Source: DATBGO01 sp050011895
Lineage (GTDB): Bacteria > Actinomycetota > Actinomycetes > Streptosporangiales > Streptosporangiaceae
Length of the DNA stretch: 64,000 nucleotides
Reading direction: 5' to 3'
NCBI GenBank assembly: GCA_050011895.1
Contig: JBEKIF010000024.1
Span: 16,344-80,343 of the forward strand
This document shows positions 52,709 through 61,536 of the stretch, piece after piece (the first letter of the stretch is position 1; the number at the start of each line of letters is the position of its first letter). The position numbers and the translations under genes are program-made. Below the pieces are notes generated by a model. That model was not told where the DNA came from. It made no database searches and was given only the letters and a program-made list of their open reading frames with translations.

Positions 52709-54262
52709 ATGGCGATTTCTCCCGGAACCAGGAGTTCTTCAGACAAAGACGCGGCGTCGGCCCGCCGCCCGCAAGGTCAGGGCCTTCGGACCGGCGTCCT
52801 CGGGTTTCCCACGCTGCTCGCCCAGTCGGTCGCGGTCATCTCGCCCACGATGACCGCGGTGCTCATCGTGCCGCTGGCCTTTTCCGACGCCGGTCAGGGC
52901 ACCTGGCTCGCCTACCTCTTCGCGACCGTGATGCTCTCCTTCGTGGTCATGAACCTCAACCAGTTCGCGCGACGCTCGGCGTCGGCTGGCTCCATGTACG
53001 CCTACACCGGGCGCGGCCTCGGGCCGACCGGAGGCGTGCTGTCCGGCTGGACGTTGTTATGGTCCTACGCCTTCATCGCCATCGCCGGACTGGCCGGTTT
53101 CTCGATTTTCGTCAACCAGTTCCTCGGCGCGGTCGGCGTTCACCATCACGTCCCCGCCGTCATCTCCTTCGCCGTGAGCGCCTGCGTCTGCTGGTTCATC
53201 GCTTACAAGGACATCCGCATGTCCTCGCTGCTCATGCTGGCGCTCGAAGGCCTGTCGATTACGCTGATCCTCGGCCTGTGCTTTATCGTGCTCTTCCGGC
53301 ACGGCAGCCCGATCGACACCGCGCAGCTCACCCTCAAAGGTCTCGGCCTCAACGGCATCAACCTCGCCGTCGTTATCTGCATCTTCAGCCTCGTCGGCTT
53401 CGAGAGCGCGACGGCCCTCGGCGGCGAAGCCAGGAACCCCCTGCGTAACGTGCCCCGCGCCGTCGTATGGAGCCTGGCGATCACCGGCCTTATCTTCGTC
53501 TTCGTCAGCTACGTCGAGGTCTTCGGCACCCGCCATTACGGCACGTCCCTGGCTGACCTCGCGGCTCCCCTCAACACCCTCGCCGACATTGACAAGATCG
53601 GATTCTTCAAGGCGCCGATCTCCGTGGGCGCGATGCTCAGCTTCTTCTCCCTGTCGCTGTCCTGCATCAACGCCGGGTCGCGCATCCTCTACCCGATGGC
53701 ACGCCACGGCGTCTTCCCGCACCGCATCGGCGACAGCCACGACCGCAATCGCACCCCGCACGTCGCGATCACCGTCTTCGTGATCACCGTCTTCGTGATC
53801 CCGGCGGTCATGCAGCACTTCACCAACCCCCTGACGACCTTCGGCGATGCCGGGACCCTTGCCGCGTTCGGGTTCCTGCTGGCTTACTTCCTCATCTCGA
53901 TCGCAGCACCGGTCTACCTGCGCCGCCGCGGCGAGCTCACGCGCAGGAACATCGTCGTCTTCGTCCTGGCGATGCTGTGCCTGCTCGTCCCGACAGTCGG
54001 CAGCTTCTACCCGCTGCCCGGCGCGCCCGTCCGGTACTTCCCGTACTACTTCCTCGCGTACATGCTCGCCGGAACCGGCTGGCTCGCCGTCCTGAGCCGA
54101 CGCAAGGCCGGCGTACTGGCTGCCATCGAGATCGACCTCGAGGCCACCGTCGACGCGCACGACTCTACCTACGAGAACCTGGTGCCGGCCAACCTGTCAC
54201 AGCCGGACCTGCAGCAGGGAACGCAGAGGTCCGCCGAGGGTGTAGCGGACCTTGCGATATAA
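52709..54262 (+). CDS. APC-superfamily amino acid/amine permease
   Basis: A 517-residue permease with 12 predicted helices. The helix 1 region 'LLAQSVAVISPTMTAVLIVP' is the substrate-site motif typical of APC transporters (S-x-A-x-x-S-P-T/A), followed by 'GSMYAYTGRGLGPTGGVLSG' (Y-x-Y-x-G-R-x-L-G) and VGFESATALGGEARNPLRNVP. It imports an amino acid, polyamine or related compound. ATG 52709 has CAGGAG upstream. Its stop directly abuts the amidotransferase start (TAA-ATG), so the two are co-translated. Confidence 0.92.
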   Translation: MAISPGTRSSSDKDAASARRPQGQGLRTGVLGFPTLLAQSVAVISPTMTAVLIVPLAFSDAGQGTWLAYLFATVMLSFVVMNLNQFARRSASAGSMYAYTGRGLGPTGGVLSGWTLLWSYAFIAIAGLAGFSIFVNQFLGAVGVHHHVPAVISFAVSACVCWFIAYKDIRMSSLLMLALEGLSITLILGLCFIVLFRHGSPIDTAQLTLKGLGLNGINLAVVICIFSLVGFESATALGGEARNPLRNVPRAVVWSLAITGLIFVFVSYVEVFGTRHYGTSLADLAAPLNTLADIDKIGFFKAPISVGAMLSFFSLSLSCINAGSRILYPMARHGVFPHRIGDSHDRNRTPHVAITVFVITVFVIPAVMQHFTNPLTTFGDAGTLAAFGFLLAYFLISIAAPVYLRRRGELTRRNIVVFVLAMLCLLVPTVGSFYPLPGAPVRYFPYYFLAYMLAGTGWLAVLSRRKAGVLAAIEIDLEATVDAHDSTYENLVPANLSQPDLQQGTQRSAEGVADLAI

Positions 54263-55024
54263 ATGGACTTCGTGACTTCGCAGACCGAGCGGGACAACTC
54301 AAGGCCGCTGCTGATCGTCCGGCATGTCCCATGGGAGGGTCCGCACCACATAGTGGACTCCTTCGCCGGAACCACGGTGACGATGCTGGATCTGCTGGAC
54401 GACCAGTCGGCGGTGCTGCCGCCGCCCGAGTCCGTCCGCGGCGCCGTGCTCATGGGCGGTCCGATGAGCGCCACCGACGTCGCAGGCTTCCCCGGGCTCC
54501 AGCAGGAGCTGGTCTGGATATCGGAGGCCATCGACCGCCAGGTGCCGCTGCTCGGCATCTGCCTGGGGGCGCAGCTGATCGCCAAGGCCGCGGGATCGAT
54601 CATCACCCGCGCGCCACGATCCGAGATCGGTGTAGCGCCGATCCAGATCCTCACCAGCGACGACCCGCTCACCGCCGCGCTAGCGCCCAGCACGCCAGCC
54701 CTGCATTGGCACAGCGAGGAGTTCACCCTGCCCAGCGACGCTGTCCACCTTGCTAAATCCGAGCAGACCGACATACAAGCCTTCCGGCTCGGACGCAGCG
54801 CCTGGGGGCTGCTCTTCCACCTCGAAGTCGACGCTGCGCTCCTCAATGCATGGCTGGCTGAGCCGGTCATGATGGCCGAAGCCAGTGCCGCCCTCGGCAC
54901 TGATTACGCCGCTCAGCTACGACGCGACGTCACCAAGCTCGATCTGCGCCGAGCCCGGCGCGTCTTCGACGCCTTCGCCGCCCACTGCGCCACGCAGGCG
55001 CGGCAGCTACCGCTGACCAGCTGA
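54263..55024 (+). CDS. Class I glutamine-amidotransferase-like protein
   Basis: A 253-residue protein with the GATase-1 triad: nucleophile Cys in 'VPLLGICLGAQLIAKAAGSI' and the H-x-E pair in LLFHLEVD; 'GAVLMGGPMSATDVAGFPGL' forms the oxyanion region. Stand-alone proteins of this type often hydrolyse gamma-glutamyl bonds or act as glutaminases. In a cluster with a PuuR-like regulator and an amino-acid/amine permease, a gamma-glutamyl-amine hydrolase role is plausible but not shown. The first base follows the permease stop with no gap. Confidence 0.85.
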   Translation: MDFVTSQTERDNSRPLLIVRHVPWEGPHHIVDSFAGTTVTMLDLLDDQSAVLPPPESVRGAVLMGGPMSATDVAGFPGLQQELVWISEAIDRQVPLLGICLGAQLIAKAAGSIITRAPRSEIGVAPIQILTSDDPLTAALAPSTPALHWHSEEFTLPSDAVHLAKSEQTDIQAFRLGRSAWGLLFHLEVDAALLNAWLAEPVMMAEASAALGTDYAAQLRRDVTKLDLRRARRVFDAFAAHCATQARQLPLTS

Positions 55025-55324
55025 TCCCGAGACTGACAGCGCACCATCCGTGACGCCCCGCAACCCGGCTAAGGCCTGCCCCGCCGGGACAGGGCGGACA
55101 GGCCGCGCACCGCGTACCGGCCGCGCCGGGCGCGCTGCGGCTGCTGGCAGCTCCCACAGGCCTACCGCGGTACGGCCGAACGCCGAGCCGTCGACGATGG
55201 TGCGGCCGTCCGGGGCCAGCGCGGGCTGCCCGTCCCAGGTGCCGCCCGGCCTCGTTAGCAAATCCGTTAGCCGATACGCACTCTGGCATGCTGCTTTCTG
55301 GATCTTTGTGCCCGTACCAGTCAT
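55007..55324 (-). other. Uncertain minus-strand open frame, possible WD40-type remnant
   Basis: 105 codons in the 311-nt gap before the DUF4386 gene. 'PGGTWDGQPALAPDGRTIVD' and GLWELP resemble the end of a WD40/PQQ-like blade (PDGRTI, VGLWEL), followed by low-complexity P-V-R-P-A-R. It partly overlaps the amidotransferase C-terminus on the other strand. It could be a C-terminal relic or chance. Confidence 0.2.
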
Positions 55325-55335
55325 AGGGCCTGGTC

Positions 55336-56055
55336 TTACGGACCGCTACGCCTACTCGTCGGGTCCGCCATGCCAGCAGTGATGGGGGACGGCTTGAAGC
55401 CCTTGACGACCAGCCAGAGGCCAAGCGACAGCTCCCACAAGAAGATCGGGACGGTCGCGATCACCGTCAAGGCCGTGACCGCATGGTCGCCGCGGAAGAA
55501 TGCTGCGATGGCGGAAGCGATTTGCAGAGGAGCCCCGATGAGTCCCAGCACGGGAATGAGACGTGGCACCAGGCCGGACCGGTACATCAAGTAGCCCAAG
55601 AGCAGGGCGTTGATGCCGGGCATGAGCCCGGGCCCGAGCAGGAAGGTCCAGTCACGGACCGCGACCAGTGCCCTGCCCGTGGTGACGAGGGAGGCCGTGT
55701 TTGTTCCGGGTGCGCCGGCGAGATCTTGCCGCAAGGTCACGATCGCCAGGAGGCTGACCACGCCGATGACGATGATGGCGGCTTCGAGCATCCGGGAGGT
55801 GACAAAGCCGAGCGCGACCGCTTCGTTCTGCCGCCGGACCACCGGGAACAACGCCACGGCCGTGCCGATGCAGGCCAGGGCGTTGACCAGGTCGAGGAAG
55901 CAGCCCCAGAGCACGCGCGTGTCGGAACCGGAGCTGACGATGTAGTCAGCGTGGTTCAGCACCGGGGCGAGGAGGAACACGGCGGGGATCGAGGCAGCGA
56001 AGGTGATCAGGTAGAACAGGCCTGCGACGAGCGCGGTCCTTCTGGTTGAGTCCAC
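55336..56055 (-). CDS. DUF4386 membrane protein
   Basis: A 239-residue protein with about six helices. 'STRRTALVAGLFYLITFAAS' is the characteristic start, then 'NALACIGTAVALFPVVRRQN' EAVALGFVTSRMLEA and 'TFLLGPGLMPGINALLLGYL'. GTG 56055 follows AAGGAAG. Family function is unknown. A second DUF4386 protein is encoded at 57806 under a TetR regulator. Confidence 0.88.
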   Translation of the reverse strand: MDSTRRTALVAGLFYLITFAASIPAVFLLAPVLNHADYIVSSGSDTRVLWGCFLDLVNALACIGTAVALFPVVRRQNEAVALGFVTSRMLEAAIIVIGVVSLLAIVTLRQDLAGAPGTNTASLVTTGRALVAVRDWTFLLGPGLMPGINALLLGYLMYRSGLVPRLIPVLGLIGAPLQIASAIAAFFRGDHAVTALTVIATVPIFLWELSLGLWLVVKGFKPSPITAGMADPTSRRSGP

Positions 56056-56243
56056 GCGGACTTCCTTCTTTGACGGCAGTTCGAGCAGTTCTCTGCTGCG
56101 CACGGTCTACCTGATGGGCCAGGACCGTCCCATCGGAGCACATCTACGAAAGGATCAACACCTCGACCCGCGCGCCGCCCCAGGCGTGTTCTCGATGCAA
56201 CACGGCCTCCTGCCCAAGGAGGGGCTTCCCGAGCGCCTTTCGC

Positions 56244-56639
56244 CTAAGGCGTTGAGCCGTCCTGCACCGCCTGCATGTTATTCATCATGGCCGCCTCGGC
56301 CGTACGCAGCTCTTCGGTGGGGCTGAACCACAAGATCTCGGTGCCGGGATCGTTCTGCACCGGGACGTGGCCGGGCGGAATGTAGCAGGCGTCGCCGGCC
56401 TCGAAAACCTCATCATGGTCGGCGTACCGGGCGGTCATCTTGCCCTTGAAGACGTAGCCCCAATGCGGGCACTGGCAGCGGTCGTTCGGAAGCCCCTTCA
56501 TAAAGGGCGTCGCGTCGATGTCGTCGAGGAGCGACGTGAAGCTCACGGTGTAGCCGTCGAGCTCGTCGCGCAGATCCACCACCGGGCCAGCATCCTGGCG
56601 TAGCGGCGCACTGTCCCTTGAGACCTTCGGCATCTCCAC
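56244..56639 (-). CDS. Cupin-domain protein
   Basis: A 131-residue single cupin: 'CQCPHWGYVFKGKMTARYAD' (His and Gly of motif 1, the strand before W-G-Y-V-x-K-G), then FEAGDACYIPPGHVPVQNDPGTEILWFSP (motif 2, G-x5-P-x-G-H). Part of motif 1 lacks the second His. It may bind a metal and a small ligand. Start GTG 56639 or ATG 56633. No clear operon partner. Confidence 0.8.
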   Translation of the reverse strand: MEMPKVSRDSAPLRQDAGPVVDLRDELDGYTVSFTSLLDDIDATPFMKGLPNDRCQCPHWGYVFKGKMTARYADHDEVFEAGDACYIPPGHVPVQNDPGTEILWFSPTEELRTAEAAMMNNMQAVQDGSTP

Positions 56640-56950
56640 CGCCTCTTTCGTCTGGGTCGTGGCGCAAGCTAGACACCGAGGCTACGCCGTCATGAGGTGT
56701 TCGGCCCCGATCTGCCATTTCTTCCCGGTCCTCCTCGCAGGCGCCAAGATCCGCCGTCTCCGTCACCGAACGTAACGATGCCTCTTTGGCGCCCGCGAGT
56801 CCGTGATGACATAGGCGACCTGTCGAGTGTCCCAAGGAGCAGGCCAGCGCCGCCACCCGATAGCCTCAGGGGTCGGGTAATCGGCCTCGCGACGAGCGGC
56901 TCGGCGAGAATCGCTCCGAGATGGGATCGCCGTGTGGCGGCCAGCTGGCT
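56640..56950. other. Intergenic region, no gene seen
   Basis: 311 nt between the cupin and TetR genes, both on the minus strand. Open frames here lack ribosome sites and family motifs. I see no strong dyad. Confidence 0.4.
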
Positions 56951-57646
56951 TCAGCGGGTCTTCCGCTGTCGCGCGCGGGCCTGCTCGAGGCCGTCGAGGA
57001 TCAGGTTCAGCCCGAACTCGAACTCGTCGCCGTAGTCATAGCCCGGCTGCAGGACGTGCTGGGTCGTCAGCTCGGCCAGGTGGGGAAAAGCCTCGGCGGG
57101 GAACTGCTCGAGGAAGGTCACGGCCATCTCCGCGGTTTCCTCAGGGCTGCTGAAGGGCAGGCTGAGCTCCTGCCTCGCGAAACCGTAGAGGTAGCTGTCG
57201 ATGGCCGAGATGGCATGGGCCGCGAGCTCGATGGAGAAGCCGGCCCCCCGCAGGCAGCCGATGACCGCATCGTGGTGCCGCAGCGTTGCCGGGCCGGCGT
57301 TCAGCCGCGAATCCATCAGCCCGATGGCCCAGGGGTGCCGCCGCAGCGCGGCGCGCGCGGAGGCGGCCCGGTCGCGCATGGCCGTCTTCCACTCGGCGCC
57401 CGCCGGGGGCAGCTCGACCTCGGCGAAGACGAGATCGACCATGCCGTCGAAAATCTCGTCCTTGCCGGCCACGTGGTAGTAGAGCGACATGGGCTCGACG
57501 TGCAGCCGGTCCGCGAGCCTGCGCATGGTCAGCGAGCCCAGGCCGGCCTCGTCGGCCAGGGCGACCGCTTCGAGAAGCACGCGCTCCCGGCTCAGCGGGG
57601 CGCGGTGGTGCCTGCTCAGACCGGTACCTGACGCCACGGCCGTCAT
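56951..57646 (-). CDS. TetR-family regulator (TetR_C_1-like)
   Basis: A 231-residue protein with HTH 'LGSLTMRRLADRLHVEPMSL' YYHVAGKDEIFDGM (~36-69), the M-S-L-Y-Y-H-V recognition helix typical of TetR proteins with TetR_C_1 domains, and a C-terminal domain with 'HAISAIDSYLYGFARQE'. It is divergent from the DUF4386 gene at 57806; the 159-nt gap contains two clear TAAGG/CCTTA dyads at its promoter, so it probably represses that gene and itself. Confidence 0.9.
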   Translation of the reverse strand: MTAVASGTGLSRHHRAPLSRERVLLEAVALADEAGLGSLTMRRLADRLHVEPMSLYYHVAGKDEIFDGMVDLVFAEVELPPAGAEWKTAMRDRAASARAALRRHPWAIGLMDSRLNAGPATLRHHDAVIGCLRGAGFSIELAAHAISAIDSYLYGFARQELSLPFSSPEETAEMAVTFLEQFPAEAFPHLAELTTQHVLQPGYDYGDEFEFGLNLILDGLEQARARQRKTR

Positions 57647-57675
57647 CCTCCTCTGCCTGTTTGCCCCGCTGCCTC

Positions 57676-57734
57676 TTGACAGCCTTACATTGTATGGCTA
57701 CCTTATGACGTAAGGGTACCTTACAAGATAAGGT
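57676..57734 (+). promoter_or_regulatory. Promoter with two TetR operator dyads
   Basis: TTGACA (57676-57681), 17 nt, TACCTT (57699-57704) fit a sigma-70 promoter toward the DUF4386 gene. CCTTATGACGTAAGG (57701-57715) and ACCTTACAAGATAAGGT (57718-57734, perfect 6-bp arms) overlap and follow the -10 box. They are two half-turn-spaced sites sharing the CCTTA...TAAGG core, as expected for TetR binding. Confidence 0.75.
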
Positions 57735-57805
57735 AACTCGAAGGGAGCGCGCACCGCTGACCGTCAAGGCCAGGGGGCCCGTCACACCGGAACGAGGCTC
57801 AGGCC

Positions 57806-58549
57806 ATGACCACTACGCAATCAGCTCCTTCTGGCACCAGGACCACGGCGATCGATCCGTCAGCCGGGGCAGCCCGCCGGATGCGCCGCCCCGCGCTGGT
57901 CGCGGGCTCCGGGCTTCTCGCTATGGCCGTCCTGGCCCCGGCGGCCAGGTTCGGCGTTATCCAGCGCCTCGTGACCCCGGGCGATGCGACCCGGACGGCC
58001 GGGCACATCCTGGCCTCCGCCGGGCTCTTCCGTCTCGCAATTGCCGCACTCACGGCGGTGGTGATCCTGGACGTCGTCGTGGCCTGGGCGCTCCTGAAGT
58101 TCTTCGAGCCGGTCCACAAGGGCCTGGCGACCCTCGCGGCCTGGCTGAGAATCAGTTATGCCGCGATCTTCGCGGTTGCCGTCAGCCAGCTCATGGGCGT
58201 CCTCCCGCTGCTGAGTAACGCCCGCCACCTGACGGCGCTCAGCATCAGCCACCGGCAGGCCGAGGCACTGCTGAAGATCCAGGGTTTCCAGGACATCTGG
58301 AAGGCCAGCCTGATCGTGTTCGGGCTGTACCTCGTTCTCCTCGGCTACCTGGCCTGCAGGTCCGGCTACGTTCCCCGGCTTCTCGGCGTGCTGCTCGTCA
58401 TCGCCGGCGGCGGCTATCTCATCGACAGCATCGCCGGGCTGCTCAGCCCGAGCTACACGGCCAGCGTCTCCAGCTTCACGTTCATCGGCGAAGCGCTGTT
58501 CATGCTCTGGCTGCTGCTGAAGGGGCGAAAGATCGCCCTGACGGCCTAG
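57806..58549 (+). CDS. DUF4386 membrane protein
   Basis: A 247-residue protein: a 25-residue polar N-terminus, then helices 'PALVAGSGLLAMAVLAPAAR', 'FRLAIAALTAVVILDVVVAW' ALLKFFEPV, 'WLRISYAAIFAVAVSQLMGV' and a C-terminal 'FIGEALFMLWLLLKGRKIAL'. It shows the DUF4386 pattern (G-L-F-R-x-x-I, W-A-L-x-x-F/L, A-W-L-R-x-x-Y-A). Function unknown. Expression is predicted to be controlled by the divergent TetR. Confidence 0.85.
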   Translation: MTTTQSAPSGTRTTAIDPSAGAARRMRRPALVAGSGLLAMAVLAPAARFGVIQRLVTPGDATRTAGHILASAGLFRLAIAALTAVVILDVVVAWALLKFFEPVHKGLATLAAWLRISYAAIFAVAVSQLMGVLPLLSNARHLTALSISHRQAEALLKIQGFQDIWKASLIVFGLYLVLLGYLACRSGYVPRLLGVLLVIAGGGYLIDSIAGLLSPSYTASVSSFTFIGEALFMLWLLLKGRKIALTA

Positions 58550-58605
58550 AGCGAAGCCCGCGTCCGCGCCATCGCCCGCAGCTCACCGGTGATGGCGCGG
58601 ATGCA

Positions 58606-58990
58606 GTGCGGTCTGACGGTGCCGCGGCCGAGCGCCTGGCTTCCATCGTGACGGCCAGCCCTGGCATGTCACCGTCCTCCGCGGCGAGCCGGCTCGCGGA
58701 CGGGGCCCTCCGCCTGAGCGAGCATCCGGGGATCGTGTTCCGGCCTGGCCCCACTCGACGGCGGGCCGCGCTGGCCAGCGGCCCCGACGCGCGGGAGGCG
58801 GCCCGCGCGGTCATGTCCGCCCGGAGCACGGAACCTGAACTGGCCGACGACAGGCTGCCCGCATCCGCACCGCCGTCCGGTACGGCGGGTCCCACCCCGA
58901 GGAGATCGACGGCCAGCCAGGCCATCACCCAACGCGACTGTCCTCGACAGAGAAAGACGCACGCATTGCCGCCTGATTGCGCCATCGAGG
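58606..58990 (+). pseudogene. Broken antitoxin-like (DUF433-type) gene
   Basis: The first frame carries 'ASRLADGALRLSEHPGIVFR' PGPTRRRAALASGPDAREAARAVM, resembling actinobacterial DUF433-type antitoxins (…HPGIVFRDGPxGRRAGLAGGPDVWEV…). After LADDRLP homology continues in another frame as 'RIRTAVRYGGSHPEEIDG', the family's next segment, with about ten codons missing between. The conserved Trp/Glu (DVWEV) is also lost. The usual partner, a PIN-like DUF5615 toxin, is not found downstream. Family assignment is from memory of the pattern. Confidence 0.5.
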
Positions 58991-59344
58991 TCGACTTGGA
59001 CGGCGGTCCGTGACCGTCCAGATCGGGTCGATCTGGCGCGCCCGGTGAACATGCGGGTCCGCGGGCGCTCGTTCGGCCCGGTGCTTCGGGCGGCTGTGAT
59101 CGGCGGCTGGCCCATCCGCCCGTTGGACTGAACAACGCGTCACTCACCCCGGCTGCCGCCGCCACCGGCTGTGTGAGAAACTCGCCGTCGTCGCGCAGCA
59201 CGCGTCAGTCAATACGCAGGCCTGCCAAGTCGGCCCCGGGCCGGCCGCCGGCCAACGGCACGAACCGGAACCGGCGTCGAGATTCGGCGGGCAGCAACTC
59301 ATCCAGAGCGACGCCAGCGTCAGACCCGACCATGGAGTACGCAA
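58991..59344 (+). other. Intergenic region after the broken antitoxin gene
   Basis: About 350 nt. One open stretch (~59012-59131) ends in IGGWPIRPLD but matches nothing that I know. No ribosome site or dyad of note. Confidence 0.35.
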
Positions 59345-59842
59345 ATGCCGGCCTCGCAATGGCACAAGTTCTATACCTCCCACGCGGCGGCGCCGCCTGG
59401 CGTCTTGTTCGAGCTGCTCGCCGACATGCCTAACTACGGCCGCTGGCTGCCCGGCTCCCCGCAGTTCGCCAAGACCACCGACGTGGAGCCCTACCCCGTT
59501 CAGCTGGGCAGCCGCTATCACGACGGGAAACCCGATGAGCCGGGCAAAGACTGGTGGGGCACCGTGACCGGATTCCAGCCCCCGGGATCACTCGACTTCC
59601 ACCACACCACCGCGGTGACCCAGCTGCGGGCCACGGTTGATGTGCACATTCACTACTCGTTCGAGCCGGAGGACGCCGCCACCCGGGTGAGCCGCTGGCT
59701 GGTCCTGGACATCGCCATGCCCGCCATCTTCCGCCCCCTCCGCAGGCTGATCATCAGCAGCTTCGACAAAGAAAACCTGCGGACCATGGCTGCCGTCAAG
59801 AAATACGCGGAGGCACATCCCGGCGGTGTCCCGGCCGACTGA
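59345..59842 (+). CDS. SRPBCC/START-fold protein (polyketide cyclase-like)
   Basis: A 165-residue protein with the pattern of a Bet v1-like lipid/ligand-binding fold: 'AAAPPGVLFELLADMPNYGR' W-L-P-G-S, G-S-R-Y-H, 'GTVTGFQPPGSLDFHHT' and a long C-terminal helix RPLRRLIISSFDKENLRTMAAVKKYAE. It probably binds or modifies a hydrophobic small molecule. The ATG at 59345 has GAGT only; an upstream start is not evident. Neighbours are unrelated. Confidence 0.82.
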   Translation: MPASQWHKFYTSHAAAPPGVLFELLADMPNYGRWLPGSPQFAKTTDVEPYPVQLGSRYHDGKPDEPGKDWWGTVTGFQPPGSLDFHHTTAVTQLRATVDVHIHYSFEPEDAATRVSRWLVLDIAMPAIFRPLRRLIISSFDKENLRTMAAVKKYAEAHPGGVPAD

Positions 59843-59913
59843 GCCAAAGCAAAGAACTGTAAAGAGCGAAGAGAGCGCAGCCTCCCCGGCGATCTGGGGT
59901 GCCCCGGGCGCCG

Positions 59914-60339
59914 TCAGGCGTACAGGCGGTGCGGCGTGATGATCAGAGCCTCCGAGAACAGCGCGGCGAACTCGGACGCCGTGCCGAACATCGCCCCGAT
60001 GCGCTCGGCGTACTTCACCACGTACTGCGGCACCTGATCGGCCGCAGGGAACCCGGGAACGTGCTCGGCGGTCCCGTCAATGCGGATGATGTCCCGGCCG
60101 AGATCGGTCACGTCGAGTCCCAGTGCCACCCTCGGGTTGCGGCTGATGTTGCGCAGCTTAATCTTCGCCGGCTGGCTGTAACTGAGGATCGTCTCGTCGT
60201 CGCGCAGCAAGAACCACACCGGCACGCTGTCAGGCCGCCCATCCGGGCGCACGGTCGTCAGCCACGCCATCAGGTTGGCGCGCAGTCGCCCCTCGACATG
60301 CGCGCGGCGGTCATCGGACAGACGTGACGTCAGCTTCAT
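59914..60339 (-). CDS. PNPOx/FDOR-type flavin- or F420-binding protein
   Basis: A 141-residue split-barrel protein: 'ANLMAWLTTVRPDGRPDSVP' V-W-F-L, 'LSYSQPAKIKLRNISRNPRV' and ALGLDVTDLGRDIIRIDGTAE. The K-I-x-N-I-x-x-x-P-x-V segment is typical of F420-dependent FDOR-B/PPOX-class enzymes in actinobacteria. It may reduce a small substrate with F420H2. ATG 60339 is preferred; ATG 60348 and an upstream start at 60402 are possible. Confidence 0.85.
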   Translation of the reverse strand: MKLTSRLSDDRRAHVEGRLRANLMAWLTTVRPDGRPDSVPVWFLLRDDETILSYSQPAKIKLRNISRNPRVALGLDVTDLGRDIIRIDGTAEHVPGFPAADQVPQYVVKYAERIGAMFGTASEFAALFSEALIITPHRLYA

Positions 60340-60760
60340 GGAGAGCATCCTGGCAGACGCGGCTCGCGGCACAATACGCGACACCTGCCATGATCCGGTC
60401 ATTTCCCACGAACAAAGATCACAATTCCAGCCGCCAAGTGCGGTCAGAACTCATGAGCAATCGTCGTCACGTCTCACGAGCAAAACCATTCAGCGGACCC
60501 CGTCTCGAGCTATCGGTAAAGACGGGTGCTGCGGAGGACACTTCCGCCTGGCGCTGCAGAAGGAGCCGCGCACTGCCTGCACTGATGTCCCGCGAATATG
60601 CCCGGAAAGCACACGCTGCACACAGTCGCCGCAGGGACCCCGTTCCACGAGCCGTTCCACGGAACTCGCGCGATGTGCCGCGATCTCCGTTACCAAGCGT
60701 AGCCGGGTCGCTGTCTCGTGCCCGGTCAGCGGCGGGACGGCCTTGGTGCTGCGGCAGAGT
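60340..60760. other. Intergenic region, no gene seen
   Basis: 421 nt between two minus-strand genes. A duplicated GTTCCACG (60646 and 60656) is the only notable repeat. No credible open frame. Confidence 0.4.
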
Positions 60761-61300
60761 TCAGGCGACCAGGCGGGCGAGCAGGGGCCGGTCGTGCTGG
60801 GGCAGGTCGCGTAGTCCCGAGCGGACGGTCAGGGCCGCGCCGATCAGCGCGCAGGCCTGGGCGGCCTCGGCGGCCAGGTGATCGACCTCGCCGAGCTTGG
60901 AGGCGGCCAGCCATGCGGATACCTCGGCCCAGGAGTACAGGCTGCCGCGCTGACGCCTGACTCTCGGCTCGGGAAAGCCCCCCGGACCGCGCTCGCCGGT
61001 CATCCAGTAGCGCACTGAGGAACTCGTCACCTTTGCGCGCTCGGCGATCTCCCCGACGCTGACCTGATCCTCTGCCACCCCGGTGACGGTCATTCCGGCA
61101 GCCTCGGTGTCCTCGATCGCGGAGATGATGGCCTGCACCGCGTCGTCCGCCTCCCGCGAGAACATGACCCGCCCGCCGCGGTGATCACCCTGGGCCGTCG
61201 CGTCGATGCCCCCGGATGCGGACAGCGCATCGCCCAGGGCCTCGACGTGGTCCCCGGTGACCGGGCCCGCCACCTCCAGGTCGAACCAGTACACGTTCAT
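60761..61300 (-). CDS. HicB-like antitoxin candidate with C-terminal HTH
   Basis: A 179-residue protein from ATG 61300. The N-terminal part 'MNVYWFDLEVAGPVTGDHVE' with RVMFSREADDAVQAIISAIEDTEAAG forms a small beta-alpha domain. The middle part 'QVSVGEIAERAKVTSSSVRY' WMTGERGPGGFP is a MerR/AlpA-like HTH. The C-terminal helices are Ala/Leu-rich. Coupled by a 4-nt overlap to the HicA-like gene. As antitoxin and autorepressor it would bind the perfect dyad at 61548. The toxin-antitoxin assignment is inference from layout. Confidence 0.55.
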   Translation of the reverse strand: MNVYWFDLEVAGPVTGDHVEALGDALSASGGIDATAQGDHRGGRVMFSREADDAVQAIISAIEDTEAAGMTVTGVAEDQVSVGEIAERAKVTSSSVRYWMTGERGPGGFPEPRVRRQRGSLYSWAEVSAWLAASKLGEVDHLAAEAAQACALIGAALTVRSGLRDLPQHDRPLLARLVA

Positions 61301-61527
61301 GCTGTGTCCCTCCCCGCGTGCTCGCATCGTTCCAGCGCCCGCCGGATCTTCGCCGCCTCGTGCTCGGGCACCCTGGGCGTACCGTAGATGAACAGCGGCG
61401 CGCACCCGTTCGGGCCTCCCGGGCAGTATGCGAGGGCGTAGGCATGTGCCCTGCCGCCGGTGATCTGAACCCGCCACCCGGCAGCCTCCAGGTCCGCGAT
61501 GGCCGCGAGGATCTCCTTGGCCGGCAC
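61297..61527 (-). CDS. HicA-like small protein, toxin candidate
   Basis: A 76-residue protein from GTG 61527. 'AKEILAAIADLEAAGWRVQI' TGGRAHAYALAYC resembles the dsRNA-binding-like HicA fold (x-x-x-L-x-x-x-G-W-x-x-x-x-x-x-G-S-H-x), with R-A-H where HicA has G-S-H, retaining the catalytic-type His. 'VPEHEAAKIRRALERCE' matches the C-terminal helix. HicA toxins cleave mRNA. No Shine-Dalgarno is present and the predicted start of transcription is ~3 nt upstream, so the mRNA may be leaderless. Confidence 0.5.
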   Translation of the reverse strand: MPAKEILAAIADLEAAGWRVQITGGRAHAYALAYCPGGPNGCAPLFIYGTPRVPEHEAAKIRRALERCEHAGRDTA

Positions 61528-61536
61528 GTTGCCTAA

